Below are positions 57,517 to 64,000 of a stretch of DNA of 64,000 nucleotides, one piece after another. The notes beneath the pieces were generated by a model. The model was not told where the DNA came from. It searched no databases and saw nothing but the letters and a program-made list of their open reading frames with translations. Numbering within the stretch: the stretch's first letter is position 1; each line of letters opens with the position of its first letter. A program made the translations under genes and the position numbers. This DNA comes from PALSA-505 sp963762615 (GTDB lineage Bacteria > Actinomycetota > Actinomycetes > Streptosporangiales > Streptosporangiaceae): the NCBI GenBank assembly GCA_963762615.1, contig CAVXLG010000012.1, positions 620,001 through 684,000 of the forward strand, written 5' to 3'.

Positions 57517-57963
57517 TCAGCCTGGCGTCGATCCGGCCACGAAGATGCAGAACGGGTGCCCGGCGGGATCGGCATAGACCCGCAGCGGCTCCTCGGGATC
57601 GTCGGAGCGGTCGAAGAGCAGCCTGGCGCCCAGCTCCAGGGCCCGGTCGTGCTGGGCGTCGAACTCCGGCCGGGTTCGCACGGTCAGATCCAGGTGCAAC
57701 TGCTGCGGGTAGCGGGAATTGTCCGGCCACGTCGCCTCCGGCAGCTCTGTCACCTGCTGGAACGCCAGACGTGGCGTGCCCGCCGAGCCTTCCAGGACCA
57801 GCCAGTCCTGTCCCCCCGGGTCTGGGCCGCCCGCAGGCGGCGGCTCATCGCCCGGCCGGTATCGCCAGCCGAGCAGCTCACGGTAGAACTCCGCCAGCGC
57901 CCGCGCGTCGGTAGTGTCCAGCACCACCTGCCGAAACTCAGGGAATCCCGGCTCCGCTGCCAT
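57517..57963 (-). CDS. VOC-family (glyoxalase-like) protein
   Basis: A 148-aa single VOC-domain protein: FRQVVLDTTDARALAEFYRELLGW, LAFQQVTELPEATWP, QQLHLDLTV and ADPAGHPFCIFV. It belongs to the same glyoxalase-like group as each half of the protein at 38363. The ATG at 57963 has GGAGG upstream. The substrate is unknown, and no operon partner is present. Confidence 0.82.
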   Translation of the reverse strand: MAAEPGFPEFRQVVLDTTDARALAEFYRELLGWRYRPGDEPPPAGGPDPGGQDWLVLEGSAGTPRLAFQQVTELPEATWPDNSRYPQQLHLDLTVRTRPEFDAQHDRALELGARLLFDRSDDPEEPLRVYADPAGHPFCIFVAGSTPG

Positions 57964-58217
57964 CCCGCCACCTCCTATGGCAGCATGCCACCGGTCAGCG
58001 TCATCCGCACTCGGCCCACGCCGATTCCGGCCTGACCCGGATCGTGACGTGCCCGTTCTTCGCCGGGTGGCCTGTTCGTCGTCGGTCTCGTGCCCGTTCC
58101 TCGCTGGCTGACGCGCCCGTTCTTCGCCGCCTGCCCGGGTTTCCCTGGCTGGCGCGATTTGTTCGCTGGCTCGCCAGCTAACGGCGGTTGTTCGCTGGCT
58201 GGCCGCCGCGGCAGCCG
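57964..58217. repeat. Degenerate short repeats (TTCGCTGGCT and CCCGTTCTTCGCCG words)
   Basis: Within this 254-bp gap the words CCCGTTCTTCGCCG (about 58050 and 58119) and TTCGCTGGCT (58158, 58191 and variants) recur at irregular spacing. No gene is supported. The gap separates the VOC gene from the end of the Sco1-like gene. Confidence 0.45.
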
Positions 58218-59369
58218 TCAGCCCGACGCCGACGCGAACGCCTTGCCCACCGCGTCGTCCAGCGCGGGCTGCGGGAACCAGCCGTCGTTGCGGAACAAGA
58301 TCTTCCCGGGGCCCGCGACCAGCTCGATCCAGGGCTGGTCCTGCACTCCGTAGCCGTCCGACAACTGGCCATAGCGGTCGACGACCACCGGGTAGTCCAG
58401 GCTGCCGTGCAGTCCGGCCAGGAAGGACGGCAGGGCCCCCGGCGACGGTTCGGTGCTGGCCTCGTCCACGGCGACCACCTGCGGCCAGCCGCGTGCCCGG
58501 GCGGCCCGCTGGTAGGCATTCAGAGCCCGCAGCTGCCGGGCGAGGTTGCTGTTCTCATCGACCCAGGTAGCGAAGAACACCACGAGATGGGGATGGCCCG
58601 GGCCGAACGTCACGGTCCGCCCGGCGGCGCGGCCGCCGACGACCGGCAGCGCGGCGGTGGCGGTGGGCCGGATCCCCGGCAGGTAGCGCAGGCTGACCGA
58701 CTCCGCCACGTGCGGGTGCCCCGGAAGCACGGCGGCGGTCGCGTTCGCCAGCACCTGGGCCTGCTGGTCGGTTGCCGTGTAGGCCATCTGGGTGAGGAAG
58801 ACCGACTGCTCCCGGCCGTCCGGGCGGATCAGGTAGATGGCCGGCTCGTGATCGATGTTCCCCTTGATCGCCTGGACGTAGACGTGGTACTCCTTCCACA
58901 CCTGCGTGAGCTGGGCGAGCGTACCGGTGAGGAAGTCCCAGCTGCGCGTCATGCCGTGCGCCGCGGAGTAGTCGCGCACGTCTGCGACCCGGGTGGCGTC
59001 CGGGTTGGCGTTGATCCCCAGCAGCTGCACGTGCCGGCCCGCGGCTCCCATCAGCCGGACGGCCTCCAGCATGCTGGTGGTGGTCAGCGGGCAGATCGTC
59101 GAGCAGCGCGAGTTGACGAAGGCCAGCAGGACGGCCCGGCCGCGGAACTGCGCGAGCGAGACGGTCCGGCCGTACTGGTCCCGGAGCCGGAAGTCCGGTG
59201 CCTGCCTGCTGCCCAGCGGGCTGCCCGGGTCGAGCGCGGGATTGGCCGCCAGCGCGCTCGCGGACTGGCCGCCGGCCGCGTGCTGCGACGCGCAGCCGGC
59301 CAAGGCCGCCGCCGCGGCCAGCGCGACCACGCCCAGCACCCCAGGTCCCCGGGCTGCACGGCGCCGCAC
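58218..59369 (-). CDS. Sco1/SenC-like lipoprotein fused to a second thioredoxin-fold domain
   Basis: About 383 residues. The N-terminus is a lipoprotein signal (Arg-rich start, hydrophobic LGVVALAAAAALAGC lipobox). Residues about 55-215 are a Sco1/SenC domain with the copper motif CSTICP and a later region around IDHEPAIYLI. About 230-383 form a second thioredoxin-like domain whose usual WCxxC is WVDENS, so it is redox-inactive. Sco proteins deliver copper to cytochrome c oxidase or act as thiol chaperones outside the membrane. GTG 59369 is inferred from the signal peptide; the frame stays open through a 15-bp repeat to 59945. No oxidase genes are nearby. Confidence 0.78.
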   Translation of the reverse strand: MRRRAARGPGVLGVVALAAAAALAGCASQHAAGGQSASALAANPALDPGSPLGSRQAPDFRLRDQYGRTVSLAQFRGRAVLLAFVNSRCSTICPLTTTSMLEAVRLMGAAGRHVQLLGINANPDATRVADVRDYSAAHGMTRSWDFLTGTLAQLTQVWKEYHVYVQAIKGNIDHEPAIYLIRPDGREQSVFLTQMAYTATDQQAQVLANATAAVLPGHPHVAESVSLRYLPGIRPTATAALPVVGGRAAGRTVTFGPGHPHLVVFFATWVDENSNLARQLRALNAYQRAARARGWPQVVAVDEASTEPSPGALPSFLAGLHGSLDYPVVVDRYGQLSDGYGVQDQPWIELVAGPGKILFRNDGWFPQPALDDAVGKAFASASG

Positions 59370-59383
59370 TCTACGATCACGGA

Positions 59384-59515
59384 CGCCGAGACCGCCGACG
59401 CCGAGACCCCGGACGCCGAGACCCCGGACTCCGAAACCCCCGACGCCGAGACCCCGGACGCCGAGACCCCGGACGCCGAGACCCCCGACTCCGAGACCCC
59501 GGACTCCGCGGTGCT
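59384..59515. repeat. 15-bp tandem repeat GACGCCGAGACCCCG
   Basis: About nine copies of a 15-bp unit lie between the Sco1-like lipoprotein and the peroxiredoxin gene. On the minus strand it reads as Gly/Leu/Val/Arg repeats in the Sco frame, but it precedes the signal peptide and is probably intergenic. Confidence 0.8.
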
Positions 59516-59605
59516 GCGTTCTGCGGTGCTGCGCTCCGCGGTTCCGCGCCGCCGGGGCCCGTGCCGGGCGCGAGGGCCGGCCGCCGCACCGTTCGGGAAG
59601 AAATC

Positions 59606-60223
59606 TCACGACCTGCCGCCCGCCCAGGCGAGGACCTCCTCGGCGTGCCGGTCGGGCGGGAAGACCGGGTAGAACACCTTCTCGATGACACCACGGCTGA
59701 CGACGAGCGTGATCCGCCGCAGCAGCGTCCGGTGCCCGCCGCCCTCGTAGTCCGGTGCCAGGTCGATGCCGAAGGTGGGCAGCCTCAGCGCGCGGGTGAG
59801 GACAAGGCCGGCGTCGCTCAGCAGCGGGAAAGGCAGCCGCAGCCGGCCCGCGGCCTCCCGCTGGTAGGCGGTGGTCTGAGTGGACAGCCCGGTCACGGCG
59901 GCGCCGACCGCTGCGAGCTCGGCCGCGTGATCGCGGAAGCCGCACGATTCCGGCGTGCAGCCGCGGGCCCCGGGGATCTCGTCCCAGCCGTCGGGGACCG
60001 GCACGCCGGGCAGTCCGGTCAGCGGGTAAGCGTAGATGATCAGCCGGCCGAAGCCGGGCGGCACGGTATCGACCCGCACCGGCGCGCCGTCGGTCGCGCC
60101 GCCTTCTCCGCTGGTCGAAGGCAGGGCGACCGGGGGCACGGCCATGCCGGTCAGGTGCGCCGCCGCGCCGTCATCCGCCGGAGCGGGCAGGTCCGCGGGG
60201 AGCTGAGTTGGATCGAATGCCAT
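59606..60223 (-). CDS. Peroxiredoxin (BCP/PrxQ-like)
   Basis: A 205-aa thioredoxin-fold peroxiredoxin. The peroxidatic site is GCTPESCGFRDHAAEL, with a Cys-x4-Cys pair typical of BCP/PrxQ enzymes that reduce peroxides with thioredoxin. GLSTQTTAYQREAAGRLRLPFPLLSD is the conserved following segment. ATG 60223 has GGAGG upstream. It is divergent from the MBL gene at 60258 with only 34 bp between starts, so the two promoters must overlap the coding regions or share control. Confidence 0.85.
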   Translation of the reverse strand: MAFDPTQLPADLPAPADDGAAAHLTGMAVPPVALPSTSGEGGATDGAPVRVDTVPPGFGRLIIYAYPLTGLPGVPVPDGWDEIPGARGCTPESCGFRDHAAELAAVGAAVTGLSTQTTAYQREAAGRLRLPFPLLSDAGLVLTRALRLPTFGIDLAPDYEGGGHRTLLRRITLVVSRGVIEKVFYPVFPPDRHAEEVLAWAGGRS

Positions 60224-60257
60224 CGGCGCCCTCGCCTCCTGCCACGACAATAGTTCC

Positions 60258-61172
60258 ATGGCCGGCGCACCGGAGACCGTTGAGGTGAGCGAGGGGGTCT
60301 ACGCCTACATCCAGCCCGACGGGAGCTGGTACATCAACAACACCGGGTTCATCGTCGGCGGCGGCGGGATCATCAGCATCGACACCTGCGCCACAGCCCG
60401 GCGGACGCGCGGCTACCTGGACGCCGTCGCCGAGGTCAGCGACCAGCCCGTCCGCACCCTGGTCAACACCCACCATCACGGCGATCACACCTACGGCAAC
60501 TGCCTGCTGCCGCGGGCCACGATCGTCGGCCACGAGCGCTGCCGCGACGAGGTGCTGGCCAGCGGGCCGCCAGCCAACCTCGGCATCTGGACCGACGTCG
60601 AGTGGGGTGACCTGGAGCCGGCGCCGCCGTTCCTCACGTACTCCTCCGGGGTCACGCTGTGGGCCGGTGAACTGCGCTGTGATGTGCGGTACGTGGGCAT
60701 GCCGGCGCATACGACCAACGACTCGATCGTGCACATCCCGGAGCGGTCGGTGCTGTTCGCGGGCGACCTGCTGTTCGGCGGCGGCACCCCGTTCCTGCTG
60801 ATGGGGTCGATCGCCGGCGCGATCGAGGTGCTCGAGGAGGTGGTGCGCCCGCTCGGCGCCCGGGTGATCGTCCCGGGCCACGGTCCCGTGGGCGGGCCCG
60901 GGCTGATCGACGAGGTGCTCGGGTACCTGCGGTTCGTGCAGGATCTCGCCCGGCGCGGCCGGGAGGCGGGCCTGTCACCGCTGGACGCCGCGCGGCAGGC
61001 AGACCTCGGCGACTTCGCGGGCCTGCTTGATGCCGAACGGATCGTGGGAAACCTGCACCGCGGCTACGCGGAACTCGGCGGCGCCGAACGGGGAGCGCCG
61101 ATCGACCTGTTCGCCGCGGTCCAGGACATGATCACCTATAACGGCGGCCGGCCGCTCACCTGCCACGCCTGA
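60258..61172 (+). CDS. MBL-fold metallo-hydrolase
   Basis: A 304-aa metallo-beta-lactamase-fold protein with the zinc motif VNTHHHGDHTYGN, PAHTTNDSIVHIP, the bridging Asp in LFAGDLLF and VPGHGPVGGP. This matches the cyclase/quorum-lactonase-like group with unknown substrate. Several members work on quinolone or polyketide intermediates, which is not evidence for this one. ATG 60258 faces away from the peroxiredoxin gene 34 bp away. Confidence 0.83.
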   Translation: MAGAPETVEVSEGVYAYIQPDGSWYINNTGFIVGGGGIISIDTCATARRTRGYLDAVAEVSDQPVRTLVNTHHHGDHTYGNCLLPRATIVGHERCRDEVLASGPPANLGIWTDVEWGDLEPAPPFLTYSSGVTLWAGELRCDVRYVGMPAHTTNDSIVHIPERSVLFAGDLLFGGGTPFLLMGSIAGAIEVLEEVVRPLGARVIVPGHGPVGGPGLIDEVLGYLRFVQDLARRGREAGLSPLDAARQADLGDFAGLLDAERIVGNLHRGYAELGGAERGAPIDLFAAVQDMITYNGGRPLTCHA

Positions 61173-61208
61173 CGTGCGCGCCCGGAGCGGCTGCGGCAGG
61201 ATGCTGGG

Positions 61209-61772
61209 ATGCCCACCCACATCGCGTTGCTGCGCGGCGTCAACGTCGGCGGCAAGCAGGTCGTCATGTCCGAACTGCGCGACCTCGTCGGCTCGCTCGG
61301 TCACGCCGACGTCGCCACCTACATCCAGAGCGGCAACGTCCTGTTCAGCTCGGACCAGGCCGATACCGCGGAGCTCGCGGCCGGCCTGGAGCGGGCCATG
61401 GCCGAGACACTGGGCGTCCAGGCCGGCGTGGTGGTCCTCACCCGGGATGAGCTGGCGCAGGTGGTACGCGACAACCCGTACGCCGGTGAGCCGAACCCGA
61501 AGTTCGTGCACGTGATATTCCTGCGCGCGGACCCGGACCCGGGAATGGCCGAACGCCTGGCGGACGCTCGCGCGCAGGCCGCGCAGAAGGGCAGCCGGGA
61601 CACCGCCCGGCTGACCGGACGCGCGGTCTTCCTGCACACGCCCGACGGCTTCGGGACCAGCGAGCTGGCCAAGCTGCTCGGCCGGGCCGGCGGCCCGATG
61701 TCGGCGCGGGGGGCAGGCACGGCACGCAACTGGGCCACGGTCACCAAGCTGCTCGCCCTGTGCGACGCGTGA
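61209..61772 (+). CDS. DUF1697 domain-containing protein
   Basis: A 187-aa member of the DUF1697 family: IALLRGVNVGGKQVVMSELRDL at the N-terminus, TYIQSGNVLFSS, PKFVHVIFL, and the C-terminal GTARNWATVTKLLAL. Function is unknown across the family. It is a common single-gene actinobacterial protein, 36 nt after the MBL gene and probably co-transcribed. Confidence 0.9.
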   Translation: MPTHIALLRGVNVGGKQVVMSELRDLVGSLGHADVATYIQSGNVLFSSDQADTAELAAGLERAMAETLGVQAGVVVLTRDELAQVVRDNPYAGEPNPKFVHVIFLRADPDPGMAERLADARAQAAQKGSRDTARLTGRAVFLHTPDGFGTSELAKLLGRAGGPMSARGAGTARNWATVTKLLALCDA

Positions 61773-61851
61773 GCGGGGGTCACTTCCGGGGAGCGCGTGG
61801 CCATGCCAGGGCGGCCAGGCCGGACGGCGACGGTCACGCCGGGCCCGGCGG

Positions 61852-62613
61852 TCAGGCCGGCGCGATCCGGTACTGGTAGCGGTGCCGGTCGGCGAACCCG
61901 CAACGGGCGTATAGCGCCCGGGCCGCGGTGTTGTCCTCCTCGACCTGGAGGAAGATCCGCTGGGCCCCGCGGTCCGCGGCCCGCGCGGCCAGGCCGGCGG
62001 TGACGGCGGTTCCCAGGCCGGACCGCCGCCAGGCCGGATCGACCTCGATCGCGGTGATCCCGCCCCAGCCGCAGGCGAGCGACAGCCGGCCGGTGGCCAC
62101 CGTACGGCCGCCGCGCCGCACGCTCGCGAACGCCTGGCCCGGCGCCGAAAGCAGCACGCGCAACGCCTGCGGCCGCAGCTGCTGCCCCCCGAACCGGTAG
62201 GTCGCCAGCCAGTCCTCGTCCGGCTCGTCGGCCAGGCTGAGCGCTGCCTCCGGCCGCTGGTAGCCCCCGACGTGCTCGCTGCGGGCCGTCATGACCACCG
62301 CCGGCGGCCTCTGCCGTACCGCCCAGCCGCGCCCGGCCAGCAGCTGATCGAGGCTACTGGTGCTGGTGCGCAGTCCGGTGGCGATGACGACCATAGGTGG
62401 CAGCCCGCGCCGGGAGTACCAGGCCTCGACCTCGGCCACCGCCCGTTCGGCGGGCATGCCCGGGTCGCCCAGCGGCAGCGCGGAGTTCGCCCGCCCGGTG
62501 AACCCGCCCGCCGCGCGCAGCAGCCAGCCGCCGAGGCGTGCCTCCTCAGTCGCCCGCCAGTGCCGGGCCGACATCCGCTCGAACGCGGCCACCCACGGAT
62601 CCATCCCGGTCAT
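61852..62613 (-). CDS. GNAT-family N-acetyltransferase
   Basis: A 253-aa two-part GNAT protein. The N-terminal half (WRATEEARLGGWLLRAAGGFTGRANSALPLG, in part) is typical of actinobacterial GNATs with a degenerate first domain. The C-terminal half has the acetyl-CoA motif AIEVDPAWRRSGLGTAVTAGL and the final LQVEEDNTAARALYARCGF. ATG 62613 (MTGMDPW) is used; upstream residues are encoded by GC repeats. The substrate is unknown. It is divergent from the DUF998 gene. Confidence 0.83.
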   Translation of the reverse strand: MTGMDPWVAAFERMSARHWRATEEARLGGWLLRAAGGFTGRANSALPLGDPGMPAERAVAEVEAWYSRRGLPPMVVIATGLRTSTSSLDQLLAGRGWAVRQRPPAVVMTARSEHVGGYQRPEAALSLADEPDEDWLATYRFGGQQLRPQALRVLLSAPGQAFASVRRGGRTVATGRLSLACGWGGITAIEVDPAWRRSGLGTAVTAGLAARAADRGAQRIFLQVEEDNTAARALYARCGFADRHRYQYRIAPA

Positions 62614-62741
62614 TATCCCGGCCCGGTTCTGCGCCCGCCTCGTGCTGCCGAGCGGCCGTGCCGCCGAGCGGCCGTGTCGCCGAGCGGCCGGGCTGCCGGG
62701 CTGCCGGGCTGCCGGGCGTACGGTGGTCACGGAGTTCCGCT

Positions 62742-63467
62742 ATGCGGTTGCGAACGTCATCGAAGCTCGGAGGCATCGCAGGAATCGCCGGACCGGCGGC
62801 GTTCACCTGCGCCTGGATCGTGGCCTCGCTGCGCCAGGCCGGCCATTCCGCGGTAGGGGTTCAGCTCAGCGGCCTGGCAGCGGCTGATGCCCGGGATCCC
62901 GGAATCATGATCGCCGGGTTCGTGGCGCTGGGCGGCTGCTCGGTCGTGTTCGGCGGGTCGCTGCACCGGGCGCTCCGCGGATCGGGCCGGCCCGGTTCCG
63001 GTTCCCGGCGGCCCGGGCTCGGTCCTCGCCTCATCCAGTGGGCCGGCGCGCTGACGATCGCGGCCGGGCTGCTCCGCCGCGACCACATGATGCTCGGGCC
63101 GCCTGGCGGCGCAGCCGGCGAGTCCTGGCACAACCACGCGCATGACGTGCTGAGCTCGGTCATCTACGTCCTGCTCGTCGTGGCGCCGCTGCTGCTGGCG
63201 GTCAGGTTCCGCGGCGATGCTAGCTGGCACCGGCTGTCGGTTCCGCTGCTGGCCGGCTCGGCGGCGACGGCCGCGCTGCTCGGCGTCTTCGTGTCCTCTG
63301 CCTTCGGCTCGTGGGATCCGGTACTGCAGCGGGTGGCGGTGACGATCCCGCTGGCCCTGCTGGCCGCCGTCGCCGTCCGGCTGTTCACCGGGCCGGCTGC
63401 CGGGACGGGCTCGCGAACGCCGGGCGTCGCTCCCGCTCACGCATCGCGCGCCAGGACCAGCCAGTAG
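62742..63467 (+). CDS. DUF998-family integral membrane protein
   Basis: A 241-aa membrane protein with about six hydrophobic helices. N-terminal SKLGGIAGIAGPAAFTCAWIVAS, MIAGFVALGGCSVVFGG, an acidic/His loop GESWHNHAHDVLSSVIYVLLV and later ALLGVFVSSAFGSW fit the DUF998 family of unknown function. ATG 62742 has GGAG 7 nt upstream. A Pro/Ala tail follows the last helix. Followed by a hairpin at 63531. Confidence 0.75.
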   Translation: MRLRTSSKLGGIAGIAGPAAFTCAWIVASLRQAGHSAVGVQLSGLAAADARDPGIMIAGFVALGGCSVVFGGSLHRALRGSGRPGSGSRRPGLGPRLIQWAGALTIAAGLLRRDHMMLGPPGGAAGESWHNHAHDVLSSVIYVLLVVAPLLLAVRFRGDASWHRLSVPLLAGSAATAALLGVFVSSAFGSWDPVLQRVAVTIPLALLAAVAVRLFTGPAAGTGSRTPGVAPAHASRARTSQ

Positions 63468-63530
63468 GCCACACGCCGATCGGGGCAGCGGCCGGCCCGG
63501 CGAAGATGACTATGCCCGCCTCATGGAAAG

Positions 63531-63556
63531 GCCCCTCCATCTCATGCATGGAGGGG
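63531..63556 (+). terminator. Hairpin downstream of the DUF998 gene
   Basis: CCCCTCCAT (63531-63539) pairs perfectly with 63548-63556 across an 8-nt loop. It lies 64 nt after the DUF998 stop in the gap before the convergent aldolase gene. There is no T-run, so the terminator role is tentative. Confidence 0.4.
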
Positions 63557-63635
63557 GCTGGGTCTCATTGTGTCCACCGGCGACGTCATACCCCAGCACC
63601 GACACGCGGCCCGCTGCGCGCCTGTGTCCGGCGGC

Positions 63636-63717
63636 AGTCCCGGCGAACTCAGGTCTCGGGCGGGCCCCGGCCGTGGCCTGCCCGGCGGAAGTCCCGGCGA
63701 ACTCAGGTCTCGGGCGG
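63636..63717. repeat. 28-bp direct repeat at the aldolase 3' end
   Basis: AGTCCCGGCGAACTCAGGTC plus CTCGGGCGG-type sequence occurs at 63636 and again at 63690. The second copy contains the stop codon of the leftward aldolase gene, so the gene end has been partly duplicated downstream. Confidence 0.75.
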
Positions 63718-64000
63718 CGCCCCGGCCCCAGGCGGCCCGTCGTTCGTCCCGTAGGAGAGGGCGGCCACCTGAGCACTGAAGGCGTCCAGCTCGGCCGGAC
63801 TGAGCAGGCGCGGTGATCCCAGACGGCTGGACCGGTAGTACAGCTCGGCCAGCCACTCGAGCAGCCTGGCCCGCTCGTAGGCTTCCTCGACGTCGTGTCC
63901 GACGGTCACCGCCCCGTGATTCTGCAGCAGGGCGCCATGGCGGCCCGCCAGCGCGGCGCGCAACCCGTCCGCCAGCTCCCGGGCTGCCGAAGGTCGCGTA
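63703..64000 (-). CDS. Class II aldolase/adducin family protein, partial (5' end beyond the window)
   Basis: The last 98 residues of a class II aldolase (fuculose/ribulose-phosphate aldolase type): RHGALLQNHGAVTVGHDVEEAYERARLLEWLAELYY (in part) carries the zinc-binding His of the QNHG motif. The C-terminus ends in ALSYGTNDGPPGAGAPPET. The gene continues past base 64000, so its N-terminal HxH metal ligands are not visible. Substrate not determinable. Confidence 0.82.
   Translation of the reverse strand, partial: TRPSAARELADGLRAALAGRHGALLQNHGAVTVGHDVEEAYERARLLEWLAELYYRSSRLGSPRLLSPAELDAFSAQVAALSYGTNDGPPGAGAPPET

Overview
The window is about 71% G+C, uses GTG starts freely, and carries PucR, GAF-ANTAR, ECF sigma, DEAD-box, Mop and CHAT-neighbourhood proteins. 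This points to an actinomycete, probably a soil streptosporangial-type actinobacterium; the genus cannot be read from sequence alone. No rRNA, tRNA, CRISPR array, phage or insertion sequence was seen. Many gene ends and intergenic stretches carry short tandem repeats (periods of about 15, 24, 30 and 84 bp).

The core, roughly 9.7-38.1 kb, is a coenzyme M (CoM) island. 12.5-16.1 kb encodes a 2-ketopropyl-CoM oxidoreductase/carboxylase (XecC type) followed by two short-chain dehydrogenases that match the R- and S-hydroxypropyl-CoM dehydrogenases (XecD, XecE). Two MetE-like zinc enzymes with the His-x-Cys...Cys triad of epoxyalkane:CoM transferases lie at 20.3 and 29.9 kb, and the remnant of a third at 9.7 kb. 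At 31.2-37.0 kb is a tight operon with ATGA overlaps: phosphosulfolactate synthase (ComA/XcbB1), an unrecognised Cys/His-rich protein, two aspartase/fumarase-superfamily enzymes and a D-cysteine-desulfhydrase-like PLP enzyme. This is the gene set of bacterial CoM biosynthesis described in Xanthobacter, plus one extra gene. The window therefore encodes both synthesis of the cofactor and its use to open, oxidise and carboxylate an epoxide.

Supporting genes fit downstream metabolism: an acylating aldehyde dehydrogenase of the sulfoacetaldehyde-dehydrogenase type, a CoA-disulfide-reductase-like flavoenzyme with Cys43, a two-subunit CoA transferase, an ADP-forming acyl-CoA synthetase and an orphan thiamine-diphosphate E1 pair. 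Two paralogous PucR regulators and two stand-alone MEDS sensory proteins punctuate the island. No alkene monooxygenase is present here, so the epoxide source is unknown.

Flanks: 0.1-9.3 kb has an FMN 2-hydroxyacid oxidase, an acyl-CoA synthetase, a flippase-like membrane protein, two GAF-ANTAR proteins, a fatty-acid desaturase and a DEAD-box helicase. 38-48 kb is mixed housekeeping (VOC, DUF202 pair, DUF302, Mop, GNAT, pirin, HemK-like, MBL, ECF sigma, AlkZ-like). 47.9-52.9 kb holds a polyhydroxyalkanoate module (acyl-CoA ligase, PhaC, PhaZ-like). 53-64 kb has a second ECF sigma with its partner, a TetR/hydrolase divergon, a Sco1-like lipoprotein, a peroxiredoxin and a partial class II aldolase at the right edge.

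At least five reading-frame breaks (desaturase 3' end, aldehyde dehydrogenase 5' end, DUF302, winged-helix protein, KdpA remnant) can each be restored by removing a single base. Some of the apparent decay may therefore be sequencing error. Separate deletion relics (EaCoMT, UspA, KdpA) look real.
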